Positions 48,102 to 58,479 of a stretch of DNA of 64,000 nucleotides are shown here, piece by piece. Positions within the stretch are counted from its first letter, which is position 1. Each line of letters opens with the position of its first letter. The position numbers were made by a program, and so were the translations under genes. Source of the stretch: Spirochaeta thermophila DSM 6578 (GTDB lineage: Bacteria > Spirochaetota > Spirochaetia > Winmispirales > Winmispiraceae). The notes under the pieces were generated by a model. That model was not told the origin of the DNA. It ran no database searches and saw only the letters and a program-made list of their open reading frames with translations. The DNA lies in assembly GCF_000184345.1 (NCBI RefSeq), contig NC_017583.1, forward strand, positions 806,001 through 870,000, written 5' to 3'.

Positions 48102-49561
48102 GTGTCGAGTCCATAGGTGTGGCGGAGGGTGTCGAAGAAGGTGCGGACCGCCTCGCGGAAGGTGTGGGTTTTCTCAAGGGTGACGGGCGGGGTGAGGAGA
48201 TGTCTGAATGGAGGACCGCCCAGGAGAAAACCGAGTTCCGTGAAGCGGGGGTCGTCAGGGGCGAGGAGGGTGCGTTCTTCGAGGAGGTGGAGGAGGCCTC
48301 CGAGGGCTCGTCTGCGGGTGGGGAGTGGTGGGGCGGGGTGGGGGGTGAGGTGGAGTGGGTGGGGGGTGGTGGTGGGTTCGGGGAGGGTGGGGGTGGTTTT
48401 CCAGTGTGGGAAGGGGTGGGGGGATGGGTTGATGCGGATGAGGGTGTGGGAGGGGGATGGGGGATGGGAGGCGAACCAGCCGGCGTAGGTGGTGAGGGAT
48501 TCGGTGGTGTGCCAGGGGGTGCCGGGAATGGGACGGGTGTGGAGGAGGATGGGGGTGTGCCGCAGGTGGAGGAGGGGGGTGGTGCGGGTGGCTGCGGTCT
48601 CTATGAGGGGATCGAAGGTGTGAGGCCGCACGTGTTGCCAAGGGGGAAGGATGGCGAGGTCGAGGCCGGCCGTGAGGATCCGTGTGGCGCCGAGGGAGAG
48701 GGCGAGGAGGAGGGCGGTGCCGGCGACGGTGCCGTGGGGGCCGAGGCGGATGTGGGGGAGGGGGAGGAGGGAGAGGAGGGCCTGTTCGAGGGGGCTGTGG
48801 AGGGAGAGGGGGATGAGTCTGGCGTGTGGGGTGAGGGCGGCGGTGAGGGGGGCGAAGAGGGGGGTGTCGGGTGGGAGGTGGGAGAGGTGGAGGCGGGCGT
48901 AGGGGGAGCCGTCGGTGGCGACGGCGGCGTGGGGGCGGATGCGGTGGGCAGAGAGGGCGGCGAGGGAGGAGGGGAGGGCCCAGAGGTGGTAGGGGGTGCG
49001 GGTGAGGGAAGGGAGGAGGGTGGTGAGGGAGGGGCCGGAGGCTGCGACGAGGATCTCGGGTGGGGGAGTGTCGGGAAGATAGTAGGTGTCGAAGATGAGG
49101 GTGTTCCGCACCAGGTTTCTGAGCCACCGTCTCCCCGAATGGAGGGAGGTGAGGATGGTGCCTGTCCTCTCCCTGACGAACTGTGCTACCAGGTCCCTTG
49201 TGGTGCGGGAGGTTTCCGGCCATATCCTGGCGGAGGGGGGCCATTCCAGCACCACGAGGCCGGGGACGAGGGTGTCATGGATGTGCCGGGAGAGGAATCC
49301 CTCCACTGTCTCGGAAGTGCCGGGATACCAAAAGGGTTCGGCCCCCTCAGCCTGTGAGGCGGGTTCTGGATCGTAGAATATCCGGATCACCGGGATGTCG
49401 GGGAAACGTTCCTTGATGGCCTTGAAGACATGTCCCTCTCCGGCGCCGAGGAGGAGTATGCACGAGGGATGTGCTCTCCTGAGGGCTTCCTGCGCCTCTA
49501 TGAATCGGAGTGCTTCCCTGCGGGGATCATAGGCGGAGTGGAGGCGGGGTCTCTCAGCCAT
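48098..49561 (-). CDS. DUF115 (Maf-like) protein 2
   Basis: A 487-residue paralogue of the following gene. ILLLGAGEGHVFKAIKERFP, then EILVAASGPSLTTLLPSL, AAVATDGSPYARLHLSHL and HGTVAGTALLLALSLGATRI repeat the DUF115 core. The two genes overlap as ATGA and probably form a pair. From about residue 290 onward codon bias shifts to almost all C-ending codons. Function as flagellin or surface-glycan transferase is inferred from the family, not seen. Confidence 0.8.
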   Translation of the reverse strand: MAERPRLHSAYDPRREALRFIEAQEALRRAHPSCILLLGAGEGHVFKAIKERFPDIPVIRIFYDPEPASQAEGAEPFWYPGTSETVEGFLSRHIHDTLVPGLVVLEWPPSARIWPETSRTTRDLVAQFVRERTGTILTSLHSGRRWLRNLVRNTLIFDTYYLPDTPPPEILVAASGPSLTTLLPSLTRTPYHLWALPSSLAALSAHRIRPHAAVATDGSPYARLHLSHLPPDTPLFAPLTAALTPHARLIPLSLHSPLEQALLSLLPLPHIRLGPHGTVAGTALLLALSLGATRILTAGLDLAILPPWQHVRPHTFDPLIETAATRTTPLLHLRHTPILLHTRPIPGTPWHTTESLTTYAGWFASHPPSPSHTLIRINPSPHPFPHWKTTPTLPEPTTTPHPLHLTPHPAPPLPTRRRALGGLLHLLEERTLLAPDDPRFTELGFLLGGPPFRHLLTPPVTLEKTHTFREAVRTFFDTLRHTYGLDT

Positions 49562-49567
49562 GGACGT

Positions 49568-50620
49568 TCATGAAAAGAGTCGGGTATAGAGTGCTTCGGG
49601 AGGTTCCTCTCCTTCGGCGAGGGAGGCCCAGCGTGCCTGAAGGGCCACCGTACACTGTCCGCCTCCTATCTGGAGGCAGAGCCTGTGCCATATCTGGTGG
49701 AGCACGAGTTCCACGTCCACCTCCTCTCCCGTGATTTCCAGGAGGAGGTGCTCGCGATGGATGGCGAGGATGTTCCCTTTGTCCTTGAGGAGCCGGTTCA
49801 CGAGTGCCGTGATGCACCCTGTGGTTCTCTTGTAGAAGAGGTCCTGCACGCTCAGGTCCAGTTTCTGTTGGAGGGGTACGAGGGAGAGGGTGGCGAGGGA
49901 GACTGGTCCGTGATGTTCTTTACGTATCGATCCGATCCGCTCCTCGCAGTCTTCCTTTCGGACTGCGAGAGGAGGATCTTCTTCCAGGATCTGGAAGAGG
50001 TGTTGCACCTCCCTGATGCGTGGTGTGCCCAATTCCCTGAGTACGGTGGTGAGAGTTCCGATTTCGGAAGGGGAAGAGGGGCTGTTCGGTTTCTCGATCA
50101 CCACGAGACTCAGGGGGAGGAAGAGTCGCTGCTCCGTGAAAGGGAGGAGGATGATACGGGAGGGTGTACCTTTCGGGAAGATCTTTTCCTGGACGGGACG
50201 TCCCTCCGAGGAATCGGTGGAGGTGAGGAGGTCCACCACTTCGTCCCGTGAGAGCTCGGGAGGTTCTTCCTCTCCCCGGACGATCCAGGGGAGGTACCGC
50301 GTCCCGGCGAGGTCAGGAGCGTACCAGACAGCCTTCTCGGGATTGAGGATACGCAGGAGCGCCCGGAAGGTCTCGTGAATGTAGAGGAGGCATGCAGGAG
50401 TGGTGGTGAGGGTATGGATGAGGTATTCCAGCTGGTCTTGGAATCGTGGAGACGAGGGTTCCCTGTGGTCTGGACCAGCTGTCTGTGGCGTCTTTTTTTT
50501 TTCGTCTTGGGAGGGGGGTGATGGCCGTGTCACCTCTTCTCTGTAGGCACGTGCCTTCGAGTAGAGTCCACCACCTCCCTGTTGGTCTTTGAGTGTCTGC
50601 ACCTTGTGGAGCAGTCCCAT
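49568..50620 (-). CDS. Conserved-looking protein of unknown function
   Basis: A 350-residue soluble protein with no family that I recognise. The first 70 residues are polar and low in structure (a basic, Pro/Ser/Lys-rich stretch). After that alternate helices and strands, e.g. LEYLIHTLTTTPACLLYIHE, RIILLPFTEQRLFLPLSLVV and a C-terminal strand-helix HREHLLLEITGEEVDVELVL. It could be a GAF- or GGDEF-like fold without motifs. It is translationally close to its neighbours (3 and 6 bases) in the acidic protein-DUF115 operon. Confidence 0.7.
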   Translation of the reverse strand: MGLLHKVQTLKDQQGGGGLYSKARAYREEVTRPSPPSQDEKKKTPQTAGPDHREPSSPRFQDQLEYLIHTLTTTPACLLYIHETFRALLRILNPEKAVWYAPDLAGTRYLPWIVRGEEEPPELSRDEVVDLLTSTDSSEGRPVQEKIFPKGTPSRIILLPFTEQRLFLPLSLVVIEKPNSPSSPSEIGTLTTVLRELGTPRIREVQHLFQILEEDPPLAVRKEDCEERIGSIRKEHHGPVSLATLSLVPLQQKLDLSVQDLFYKRTTGCITALVNRLLKDKGNILAIHREHLLLEITGEEVDVELVLHQIWHRLCLQIGGGQCTVALQARWASLAEGEEPPEALYTRLFS

Positions 50621-50623
50621 CGG

Positions 50624-53176
50624 TTACGACTCCAGACCGAGCTCTTCGAAGAGTCGTTTGTAGGTGTCGAAATAGGGGGATCGAGCGAATTCCTGGATCT
50701 TTTCCTCGGGTAGGGCCTCGAGGAGTTGATCCATGTAGGAGAGGACCGCCTTCAGTTCCTCCTTCAAAGTGTCGGGGAGGCTAGCTCCTTCTCCTCCCGC
50801 GCCCCGCTCGCTCTCTTCCTTCTGGAAGGCCTCCTCAGCCACCCGGGAGACTTCTTCCATGTCCACTTCTTCCGGAAGTGAGGGCTCCATTTCTATGAGT
50901 TCGGCGGCCTGGAGGAGGTCCTCTTCGGGCTGGAGTTCCTCGGGTTCCTCGACGGGTTCTTCCGTCTCTTCTCGAGGTGTGATGCTGAGTTCGAGTTCCT
51001 CCTCGGGCGGGGTTTCGGGCTCCTCTTCCGGGATGATTCCTTCATACGACCCGTAGGCCACCGCTTCTTCGGGTTCCCCTGTGATCTCGAGCTCCATCTC
51101 TTCTTCAGGTATGGCCTCGAGTCCTTCTGTCCCGCTCTTCTCCTGCGCCGTCTCCTCCATGGGGGCGGCCTCGAGTTCCTCGAGTGAGATTTCCTCCACT
51201 GCGGGTGGGATGGCCGTCCCCAGGGGTTCCTCTTCTTCCAAGGCCTGCTCCTCTGTTTCCTCGGAGGGCTCCATCTCGAGTTCTTCGAGGGAGATCTCTT
51301 CGAGTTCCTCCTCGGAGGGGAGTGGGATCTCCTCTTCCACCTCGGGGATCTGTTCTGTACTGAATTCCTCGAGTTCCTTGTTGTACTCCTCTATGATGTC
51401 CTCGGTTTCCGGTGTTTCCTCTTCCATGGAGAGAGGCTCTTCCACTTCTTCCTCGGTGAGGCCCTCTTCTTCCTTCTCTTCGATCTCAGCGGTGTTGAGG
51501 ATGTTCTCCAGCTCCTCTCCGGTGAGGGCGATGGTCTCGTCCTCCTCTTCTTCATCGAAGAATCCGCCTCCGGAGGGGCTGGCGAGCTCCTCCTCCTCGG
51601 CGGGGGTCTCCCCCTCTTGGAGTCCGCTGATTTCCTCCATGGAGGAGTATTCCTCTCGCTCTTGTACCTGCGGTTCCTCCGCAGCCGGGAAGGGTTCTTC
51701 TCCCTCAGGTACGACGGGAGGCGAGGTGGTCCTCAGGGAGGAGAGTTCCGCCTTGAGGGATGCGAGTTCCTGTTTGATGGTGGCGAGTTCTTCCTCGATC
51801 CTGTTCAGGAGATTCTCTTCGGGAGAGACCTTAGGCGGAGCCATGGTGTGGGGCTCCGGTGGTGTTTCCGGTGTTTCTTCCTCGCTCAGCGGGGCGCTCA
51901 TGGCCTCGGCTACCGCGGCGATGTCGCTGAACTCCTCTTCAGGAGGGAGCTCCGGAAGCTCCGCGGACTCGAAAGATTCGGTCCCCACGATGGGTTCCTC
52001 GGGTGCGGCTTCTTCCGGCGGGAGGATGGGTTCGAACTCCTCGTAGGTCTCTTCTGCCACGGGAGATTCCTCCAGGGAGATGGACGCTTCCTCCGATGCT
52101 TCCTCCATGGAGGGGGCTTCCTCGGGGTGCCCTTCCTCACCGGGTTCCTCGAGAAAGGAGGGCGCTGCTTCGACGGATTCCTTCTGGAGCTCCGAGAGGT
52201 CCAGATCAGATTCGAGCTCGAGTGAGGAGAGGTCCTCCTCTTCCCCAGCACGGATTCCTCCTTCGCCCTCTGCAGACTCCTCTCCCCATGATTCGGACGG
52301 GAGTTCTTCGAGGGAGAGGGGGGGTGTCTCCTCTTCAGGGGAGGGGATCTCCTCGAGGGAGAGCGATTCCTCCGGGAGCTCTCCGAAGGGTTGCTCCTCC
52401 GGTGAGGGTGGGGTCTCTTCTTGCTGCGGGGGTTCCTCCGGGGAAAGGGCTTCTTCGGCGAGGAAGTCGGAGACGGGGATTTCCTCCACTGCCGCCTCCT
52501 CGCTGATTTCTTCCGGAGGTGCGACCTCCTCCTCTCCCAGATCGATCTCGAGGAAGTCTCCGGCCTCGAGATCGCCGGAGAAGGTCTGCTCTTCGTGGGA
52601 GGATGGTTCTTCTGGCTCGAGTTCTTCTAGCTCGAATTCCTCGAGGTCCACGTGCGGTGTGGCTTCTTCACCGGTCTCTTCTTCGAGGGAGGGTTCGTGG
52701 GTCTCCTCGCCGGCGGGTTCCTCCGGGGGTTCTTCGGGCGCGGGTGTTTCCTCTTCGAAGAGTGCCTCTTCCGTCTCCTCGGAGGGGAAGGCCTCCAAGG
52801 TGGTCTCACCTGTCTCCTCCTCGAAGGGAAAGGCCTGGAGGTCTTCGTCGACTGTGGGTTCGGGGAGGGATGCCCCGGAGGGCTCTTCGAAGGGGGGTTC
52901 GAGGTCCTCGATCGATGTCTCTTCCCCGGGTGCTCCACCTTCGAGGGAGAGTCCTTCGATTTCGGGATATTCGGTCCCTTCTTCTATGCCTCTGTTCTCG
53001 AGTTCGGAGAGGATGGCTTCTTCTTCTTCGGTGAGGCCGCTCTCTTCGGGGAGGACGAGTTCCTCTCCATCGAAGGCGTCTTCGGGGATGTCCTCGGGTC
53101 CGGCTTTTACCCAGACCCCGTATTCTTCGAGGTTGTCGTCTGAGGGCTGAAGATCTTCTCGGTCCCGATCGGTCAT
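50624..53176 (-). CDS. Very acidic 850-residue low-complexity protein
   Basis: ATG 53176 opens MTDRDREDLQPSDDNLEEYG. From about residue 30 to 780 the chain is dominated by Glu with Pro, Leu, Ser and Thr in irregular EEP/LEE repeats; one stretch (about 445-475) is a coiled coil (ENLLNRIEEELATIKQELAS). The last 55 residues are ordered-looking: LKEELKAVLSYMDQLLEALP, then EEKIQEFARSPYFDTYKRLF. There is no signal or membrane segment. It is first in the operon leading to the DUF115 pair. A disordered scaffold with a C-terminal docking helix is the simplest reading; similar C-termini may exist in other spirochaetes. Confidence 0.8.
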   Translation of the reverse strand: MTDRDREDLQPSDDNLEEYGVWVKAGPEDIPEDAFDGEELVLPEESGLTEEEEAILSELENRGIEEGTEYPEIEGLSLEGGAPGEETSIEDLEPPFEEPSGASLPEPTVDEDLQAFPFEEETGETTLEAFPSEETEEALFEEETPAPEEPPEEPAGEETHEPSLEEETGEEATPHVDLEEFELEELEPEEPSSHEEQTFSGDLEAGDFLEIDLGEEEVAPPEEISEEAAVEEIPVSDFLAEEALSPEEPPQQEETPPSPEEQPFGELPEESLSLEEIPSPEEETPPLSLEELPSESWGEESAEGEGGIRAGEEEDLSSLELESDLDLSELQKESVEAAPSFLEEPGEEGHPEEAPSMEEASEEASISLEESPVAEETYEEFEPILPPEEAAPEEPIVGTESFESAELPELPPEEEFSDIAAVAEAMSAPLSEEETPETPPEPHTMAPPKVSPEENLLNRIEEELATIKQELASLKAELSSLRTTSPPVVPEGEEPFPAAEEPQVQEREEYSSMEEISGLQEGETPAEEEELASPSGGGFFDEEEEDETIALTGEELENILNTAEIEEKEEEGLTEEEVEEPLSMEEETPETEDIIEEYNKELEEFSTEQIPEVEEEIPLPSEEELEEISLEELEMEPSEETEEQALEEEEPLGTAIPPAVEEISLEELEAAPMEETAQEKSGTEGLEAIPEEEMELEITGEPEEAVAYGSYEGIIPEEEPETPPEEELELSITPREETEEPVEEPEELQPEEDLLQAAELIEMEPSLPEEVDMEEVSRVAEEAFQKEESERGAGGEGASLPDTLKEELKAVLSYMDQLLEALPEEKIQEFARSPYFDTYKRLFEELGLES

Positions 53177-53328
53177 GTACTCTCCCGTGCTGGAGCTGTT
53201 TTTTTCATCTTCGGCATGAGGGTCTCTCTATTTAAGTATAATGGTATGCCACTGCGTGTGCAATGTCAATGCGGAACACAGGATGCGGCTCCGAGGTTAA
53301 GTCTCTGCGGGTTTCTACCGTAAGATAA

Positions 53329-53808
53329 GTGATGATGTGGCGTGTGTGGGTCTCCGTATGGGTATCGGTTGTGCTCTACTTGTCGCTCTCGCTCTTTTTC
53401 GGGAACCAGGGGCTCCTGTCGTACGCCCGGGTGTCCCGTGCGGTGGGGGCGATGGAGGAAAATCTCCGTGAGCTCTCCTTCATCCAGAACAGGCTCAAGG
53501 AACAGGTGCGGCTCCTCTCCTCGAGAGAGGAGGTGCGCAAGGAGGCCCGCCGACTCCTCCTGGTGGGTGAGGGGGAGGGGGTGATCGATGTGCTGGGGCT
53601 CCCTGTGCCGCAGGATCCGGTGAGTCCGGGGGCGGTGATCTTTTTCCAGGGGGCCGAGAGGGATGTGCGCCCGCTCCTCAGAGGAGTGGCCGTGAGTGTG
53701 GGGTTGCTGGTGTTCCTGTTGTCGTGGTTCGTGGTACCTGCGGGCGAGCGGAGGAGGAGAGAGGGGGGTCCGTACGGGGTTCACAGGATGCAGCGGGCCT
53801 CGAGGTAG
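53329..53808 (+). CDS. FtsB/DivIC-like septum protein
   Basis: A 159-residue single-pass protein. The N-terminal membrane helix (VWVSVVLYLSLSLFFGNQG) leads into a coiled coil (EENLRELSFIQNRLKEQVRL) and a short motif EEVRKEARRLLLVGEGEGVI, in the style of FtsB/DivIC. A second hydrophobic segment (VAVSVGLLVFLLSWFVVPAG, about 122-141) is unusual for the family. ATG 53329 or 53332 lacks a strong ribosome site. The last 28 bases overlap the convergent DUF1015 gene. Confidence 0.65.
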   Translation: MMMWRVWVSVWVSVVLYLSLSLFFGNQGLLSYARVSRAVGAMEENLRELSFIQNRLKEQVRLLSSREEVRKEARRLLLVGEGEGVIDVLGLPVPQDPVSPGAVIFFQGAERDVRPLLRGVAVSVGLLVFLLSWFVVPAGERRRREGGPYGVHRMQRASR

Positions 53809-55040
53809 TAGCGCTTCTCTTCTGGTTCTCCAAGTGAAAAGCTTTTTCTCGGGAGTACGGTGCGGCGGGAGAGTGCCTCGAAGATGGCTTCCCGGGGGAT
53901 GGGGGGGAGGAGGATGGCGGTGCCTCGGGGTGCGAGGTCCATGGTGTGGGCGAGGCCGTGGGTGTAGTCGATGCGGGTGCCGGGGTGCTGTGAGAGGAAG
54001 GTGTCGAGGAGGGGTTGGAGGGTCTCCACAGGGAGGGTGCCGGGGGGGAGGAGGAGGTGGTGGGCGCTGGTCCCGTCATAGAGGATGGCGGACGAGGGGT
54101 GTGTCGCGAGGAGGGTGGGGATGTCGTCGGGCGGAGCGGGGCGGTGGGATGTCGCGTGGGGGGTGAGGTGGTCGAGAAGGGCGGAGAGGGGGGTGTCGAA
54201 GAGGATGCGGTGTATGGGTTCTATGGCGAGGCCGGGGTCGTGGATGCTCACCACTTCCACGAGGCTGTACCGGGCGGGGTGGGTGGGGGGGGCGCCTGCA
54301 CGCAGGTGTTCTTCCCACAGGGCTTTCGCCGTGGCGAGCGAGTGGTTGCCGTCTCCTACTGCGGCGATGATGCCTTGCGCGGCGAGCAGGGGGAGGGTGC
54401 GTTCCAGGTGGGGGAGGATGTCTTCCTCGGGGATGAAGACGCCGGCCACGGTGCCGCCTCCGAGCATGAGGGGGGTGTGGTAGAGGGTGTGGTGCGGGGC
54501 GAGGGGGGCGATGAGGGGTGCATGGCGGTCGTCGACGAGGAGGAGGGTGTGGGGGAGTTCGAGGGGGGCGCCGCGGCGGATGCGGAGGCGGGGTGGGATG
54601 CGTTCGGGGACGGTGGCTTCGGTGGGGATGATGGAGACGGAGGCGGGGTCCTGGTAGGAGTAGGCCTCCAGGTCCACGGCGAGGAGGAGGCCGGTTCTGG
54701 TGCGGCCGTAGCGGGTGGTGCGGCGGGTGAGGACGGCGCCGGGAGGGAGGGGGCGGAGGAGGCGGGAGTCCAGATAGGTGCGCATGGTGTGGTGGATACG
54801 GGCGATGCGCGCCTCGAGGTCGGGTTCGTCCAGGTGGACTTCGGGGAGGACGAGGTGGAGGGTGGAGGGGGCCTCCCCGACGATGCGCTCCACCTCGCGC
54901 CAGTACTCGGGCTGGGAGGTGAACTGATCGCAGGCGATCACGGCCCAGCGATGGAGGTCGACGCCCTCGTCGGGGAGGAGGATGGTGGTGGGGAGTAGGG
55001 GGAGAGTTTGAAGTGCGTCCGGCGATGTGCTCTTGTTCAT
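53781..55040 (-). CDS. DUF1015 family protein
   Basis: A 419-residue cytoplasmic protein from ATG 55040 (MNKSTSPDAL; ATG 55046 also possible). DUF1015 marks include WAVIACDQFTSQPEYWREVE, then AVGDGNHSLATAKALWEEHL and NHSLA with the ending KRYYLEARCIL. Members are linked by context to amino-acid or phosphoserine metabolism; one group is called SerC-associated. No such genes are here. Codons are strongly C-ending like the DUF115 genes. The 3' end overlaps the FtsB-like gene. Confidence 0.85.
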   Translation of the reverse strand: MNKSTSPDALQTLPLLPTTILLPDEGVDLHRWAVIACDQFTSQPEYWREVERIVGEAPSTLHLVLPEVHLDEPDLEARIARIHHTMRTYLDSRLLRPLPPGAVLTRRTTRYGRTRTGLLLAVDLEAYSYQDPASVSIIPTEATVPERIPPRLRIRRGAPLELPHTLLLVDDRHAPLIAPLAPHHTLYHTPLMLGGGTVAGVFIPEEDILPHLERTLPLLAAQGIIAAVGDGNHSLATAKALWEEHLRAGAPPTHPARYSLVEVVSIHDPGLAIEPIHRILFDTPLSALLDHLTPHATSHRPAPPDDIPTLLATHPSSAILYDGTSAHHLLLPPGTLPVETLQPLLDTFLSQHPGTRIDYTHGLAHTMDLAPRGTAILLPPIPREAIFEALSRRTVLPRKSFSLGEPEEKRYYLEARCIL

Positions 55041-55046
55041 GCACAT

Positions 55047-55489
55047 ACAATAGTGATCTCGTTCAGAGATGGCAAGGTGTGTGTGTTCTACGAAAAAGTT
55101 GATACTGAGTGAAATATCCTTGACACTCAGCCCAGGGTGGTATAATAATATGGGTAATATATCCGATAGATTGATATTGAACATGAAAATAGATAAAATT
55201 CTGGCAAGGAGGCTTTTCCCCCCGGGGGGGTAATGCCGAGGCAAGGAGAAGAGGAATATGCGGCAATCTCGATCCTTCCCAAAAGAGGAGGTCCCGGGGC
55301 GTGGATCTCATAGGTGCACTACGATGGTTGTGCTCCAGGAAGGTACGGGAACAGGCGTGCGCGGGCACGTGGGATGCGTCTCTCCTTCGTAGCGGACGGG
55401 AGGAAATCCCTATTGCGGATACGAGGGAATGAAGTGCATCTCGTGAGGAGCCATATATTTATCAAGAGATTTTTGATTTCGGAGGCATC
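55047..55489. other. 443-base intergenic region upstream of arabinofuranosidases
   Basis: On + TTGACA (55120-55125) and TATAAT (55141-55146) are only 15 bp apart, a short spacer that suggests an activated promoter for the GH51 operon. A run of seven G after seven C lies near 55218-55232. From 55300 on, GC-rich text in one + frame looks weakly protein-like but no family is recognised. No RNA gene seen. Confidence 0.5.
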
Positions 55490-56995
55490 ATGCAACAGGC
55501 GAAGATCATTCTCGATCGTGATTTCGTGATCGGAGAGGTGGATCGGTATCTCTACGGTTCGTTCATCGAGCACCTCGGACGAGCAGTCTATTCCGGGATC
55601 TATGAGCCGGGGCACCCGGATGCCGATGAGCAGGGATTCAGGAAGGATGTCCTTCAGCTGGTGAAGGATCTGGGAGTCACCATCGTGAGGTATCCCGGAG
55701 GAAATTTCGCCTCCGGCTACAACTGGACCGATGGTATTGGTCCGAGAGATCGTCGTCCCAGAAGGTTGGAGCTCGCCTGGCGTTCCATCGAGACGAACGA
55801 GGTGGGCATAGACGAGTTCGTTGACTGGGCCCGCAAGGCGGGTGTGGATGTGATGGCTGCCGTCAACCTCGGGACCGGTACCCCTCAGGAGGCGGGGTAC
55901 TTCATCGAGTACTGCAATCACCCGTCGGGTACGTACTGGAGCGATCTCAGGATCGAGTACGGACACAAGGATCCTCATTCGATCAAGGTATGGTGCCTGG
56001 GAAACGAGATGGATGGTCCTTGGCAGATCTGCCATCTCGAGGCAGACGATTACGGCAAGAAGGCCCTGGAGACGGCGAAGATCATGAAATGGGTGGACCC
56101 GGAGATAAAGCTGGTGGCGAGTGGGAGTTCCACCTCCTTCATGCCCACGTTCCCGGAATGGGACAGGACGATTCTCGAATACCTCTACGATCATGTGGAG
56201 TACATCTCCCTCCATCGTTATTACGAGAACGAGGGAGACGTGGATGATTTCTTGGCTTCTTTCGTGGATATGGATCGGTTCATCCGTGCGGTGGTGGCCA
56301 CAGCGGATTTCGTGAAGGCGAAGAAGAGGAGCGCCAAGTCGCTCATGCTCTCGTTCGATGAATGGAATGTGTGGTATCAGAAGAAGCTGAAACTCATGCC
56401 CTGGGAGACGGCACCTCCCATCCTCGAGGACAGATATTCGTTGCTCGATGCGCTGGTGGTGGGGGGACTGATCTCTACATTGATAAACAATGCCGATCGG
56501 GTCAAGATGGCGTGTCTGGCTCAGCTTGTGAATGTGATCGCGCCCATCTATACTGAACGGGGGGGGAGGGCCATCAAGCAGACCATCTACCATCCTTTCC
56601 GGCTCGCTGCCAGGTATGGGAGAGGTGAGGCTCTCAAACCCATCGTGAAGGCTCCCACCTATGGAACGAGGAGCTATGAGGAGGTCCCCTTGGTCTATCC
56701 TGCCGCCACCTACGATGAGGCGTCGGGTGACATCACGGTGTTCGTGCTCAACACCTCCCAGGATGTCCCCGTGAAGGTGGAGCTGGATTTCCGGTCCTTC
56801 GATGGGGTTTCCTTCGCGGAGCATATAGTCCTGGATGGTCCTGATCTCCATGCGATCAACACCTTCGAGGAGCCGGACAAGGTGCACCCCCGTCGAGAGA
56901 AACGTGTGGAACCGATGAAAACGGATGTCTTTTCGGTTACCCTCCCCAGACTGTCATGGAACGTGCTCAGGTTCAGGAGGAATCGTGATGAATAG
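55490..56995 (+). CDS. GH51 alpha-L-arabinofuranosidase 1
   Basis: A 501-residue cytoplasmic enzyme without signal peptide, removing arabinofuranosyl ends from arabino-oligosaccharides. [20 protein letters not shown]-type start (here [20 protein letters not shown]), then [19 protein letters not shown]. The acid/base is Glu of WCLGNEMDG and the nucleophile Glu of [10 protein letters not shown]. The C-terminal beta domain ends in [11 protein letters not shown] 55490 follows TCGGAGG. The stop overlaps the next gene by 8 bases, so both are coupled. Confidence 0.95.
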   Translation: MQQAKIILDRDFVIGEVDRYLYGSFIEHLGRAVYSGIYEPGHPDADEQGFRKDVLQLVKDLGVTIVRYPGGNFASGYNWTDGIGPRDRRPRRLELAWRSIETNEVGIDEFVDWARKAGVDVMAAVNLGTGTPQEAGYFIEYCNHPSGTYWSDLRIEYGHKDPHSIKVWCLGNEMDGPWQICHLEADDYGKKALETAKIMKWVDPEIKLVASGSSTSFMPTFPEWDRTILEYLYDHVEYISLHRYYENEGDVDDFLASFVDMDRFIRAVVATADFVKAKKRSAKSLMLSFDEWNVWYQKKLKLMPWETAPPILEDRYSLLDALVVGGLISTLINNADRVKMACLAQLVNVIAPIYTERGGRAIKQTIYHPFRLAARYGRGEALKPIVKAPTYGTRSYEEVPLVYPAATYDEASGDITVFVLNTSQDVPVKVELDFRSFDGVSFAEHIVLDGPDLHAINTFEEPDKVHPRREKRVEPMKTDVFSVTLPRLSWNVLRFRRNRDE

Positions 56996-58478
56996 AGTCA
57001 TAGTGTATCCAGAGCCATCGTGGAAGATCCCGCGAGAGATCTATGGGCACTTCTCAGAACATCTCGGACGGTGTATCTACGAAGGGATATGGGTGGGGGA
57101 GGATTCTCCCATACCCAACATCAGAGGGTACCGAAAGGATGTGGTGGAGGCCCTGCGAAGGATAAGGATTCCCGTGCTCCGGTGGCCCGGTGGATGTTTT
57201 GCCGATGAGTATCACTGGAAAGACGGGGTGGGACCGAGGGAGAACCGGCCCAGGAGGATCAATACCCACTGGGGAAGGGTGATCGAGACGAACCACTTCG
57301 GTACGCATGAGTTCCTCGACCTCTGCGAGCTGTTGGGGTGTGAGCCCTACGTGGCGGCCAACGTGGGAAGCGGGACCGTGCAGGAGATGGGGGAATGGAT
57401 AGAGTACATGACCTTTGGTGGTGATTCGGAGATGGCGGAGTGGCGCAGGAAGAATGGGCGTGAGAAACCCTGGCGGCTCCCCTATCTGGGGATAGGGAAC
57501 GAGACGTGGGGGTGCGGGGGCAATATGCGTCCGGAGTTCTACGCCGATCTCTACAGGCGGTATCGGACCTATGTCCGTGATTACGGAGAGGAACCGATTT
57601 ACAAGATCGCCTCGGGAGCGAACGTAGACGACTATCGGTGGACCGAGGTGCTCATGAGAGAGGCGGGCCACCTCATGGATGGGCTGAGCCTCCACTACTA
57701 TACCGTGCCGGGAACCTGGGAGGAGAAAGGGGCCGCAACGGGTTTTCCCGAGGAGGAGTGGTTCGAGACCCTCAAAAAGGCACTCTTTATGGAAACGCTC
57801 ATTGTGCGGCACGGCACGATCATGGACCGGTACGATCCGGAACGAAGGGTGGGGCTCATTGTGGACGAGTGGGGTACCTGGTACCGGGTGGAAGATGGCA
57901 CCCATCCCGCGTTCCTCTATCAGCAGAACACCATCCGGGATGCCCTGGTCGCGGGGATCCATCTCAACGTGTTCAACCGTCACGCCTACAGGGTGAGGAT
58001 GGCGAATCTCGCCCAGCTCGCCAATGTGCTCCAGGCCCTCTTTCTCACGGAAGGAGAGAAGGTGGTCTATACCCCCACGTACCATGTCTTCGACCTTTAC
58101 GCTCCCCATCAGGAGGGGGAACATCTTCCCCTCCGTTACGAGGGAGATGAGTACCGGATGGGAAAGGAGGCGATTCCTCTCGTGAGTGCGTCCGCATCGA
58201 GGAAAAAAGGGAGGATCCACCTTACCTTGTGCAATCTCCATCACGAGAAACAGGTGGAACTCACCTGCGAGTTCATGGGCACCTCTGTCGCTTACCGGGA
58301 GGGGCATATACTCACCGCAGACACGCTCGATGCACACAATACGTTCGAAGATCCGGACAGGGTCGTGCCTCGGCCCTTCGATGGAGGAGTTGTCTCGAAG
58401 GAAGGGGTGGTGCGGACGGCCCTTCCTCCCAGATCCGTCGTGGCGCTGAACTTCTCGTCCGGGGAAAAGGGAGCGTGA
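56988..58478 (+). CDS. GH51 alpha-L-arabinofuranosidase 2
   Basis: A 496-residue cytoplasmic GH51 enzyme, clearly different from its neighbour. The start is ATG 56988 after CAGGAGG. It has [39 protein letters not shown], acid/base [12 protein letters not shown] and nucleophile [12 protein letters not shown]. The GCGGNMRPE loop is of the type seen in enzymes annotated as intracellular exo-alpha-arabinofuranosidase from Thermotoga-like bacteria. Two non-identical GH51 enzymes in one operon suggest different linkages (alpha-1,5 chain versus 1,2/1,3 branches). Confidence 0.94.
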   Translation: MNRVIVYPEPSWKIPREIYGHFSEHLGRCIYEGIWVGEDSPIPNIRGYRKDVVEALRRIRIPVLRWPGGCFADEYHWKDGVGPRENRPRRINTHWGRVIETNHFGTHEFLDLCELLGCEPYVAANVGSGTVQEMGEWIEYMTFGGDSEMAEWRRKNGREKPWRLPYLGIGNETWGCGGNMRPEFYADLYRRYRTYVRDYGEEPIYKIASGANVDDYRWTEVLMREAGHLMDGLSLHYYTVPGTWEEKGAATGFPEEEWFETLKKALFMETLIVRHGTIMDRYDPERRVGLIVDEWGTWYRVEDGTHPAFLYQQNTIRDALVAGIHLNVFNRHAYRVRMANLAQLANVLQALFLTEGEKVVYTPTYHVFDLYAPHQEGEHLPLRYEGDEYRMGKEAIPLVSASASRKKGRIHLTLCNLHHEKQVELTCEFMGTSVAYREGHILTADTLDAHNTFEDPDRVVPRPFDGGVVSKEGVVRTALPPRSVVALNFSSGEKGA

Positions 58479-58479
58479 C

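Noticed and set aside
45544-48177. 877-codon - open frame rich in Pro/His/Arg
   Set aside because: It is a shadow of the LysE and DUF115 genes in another frame; composition is pure GC-bias and there is no domain.
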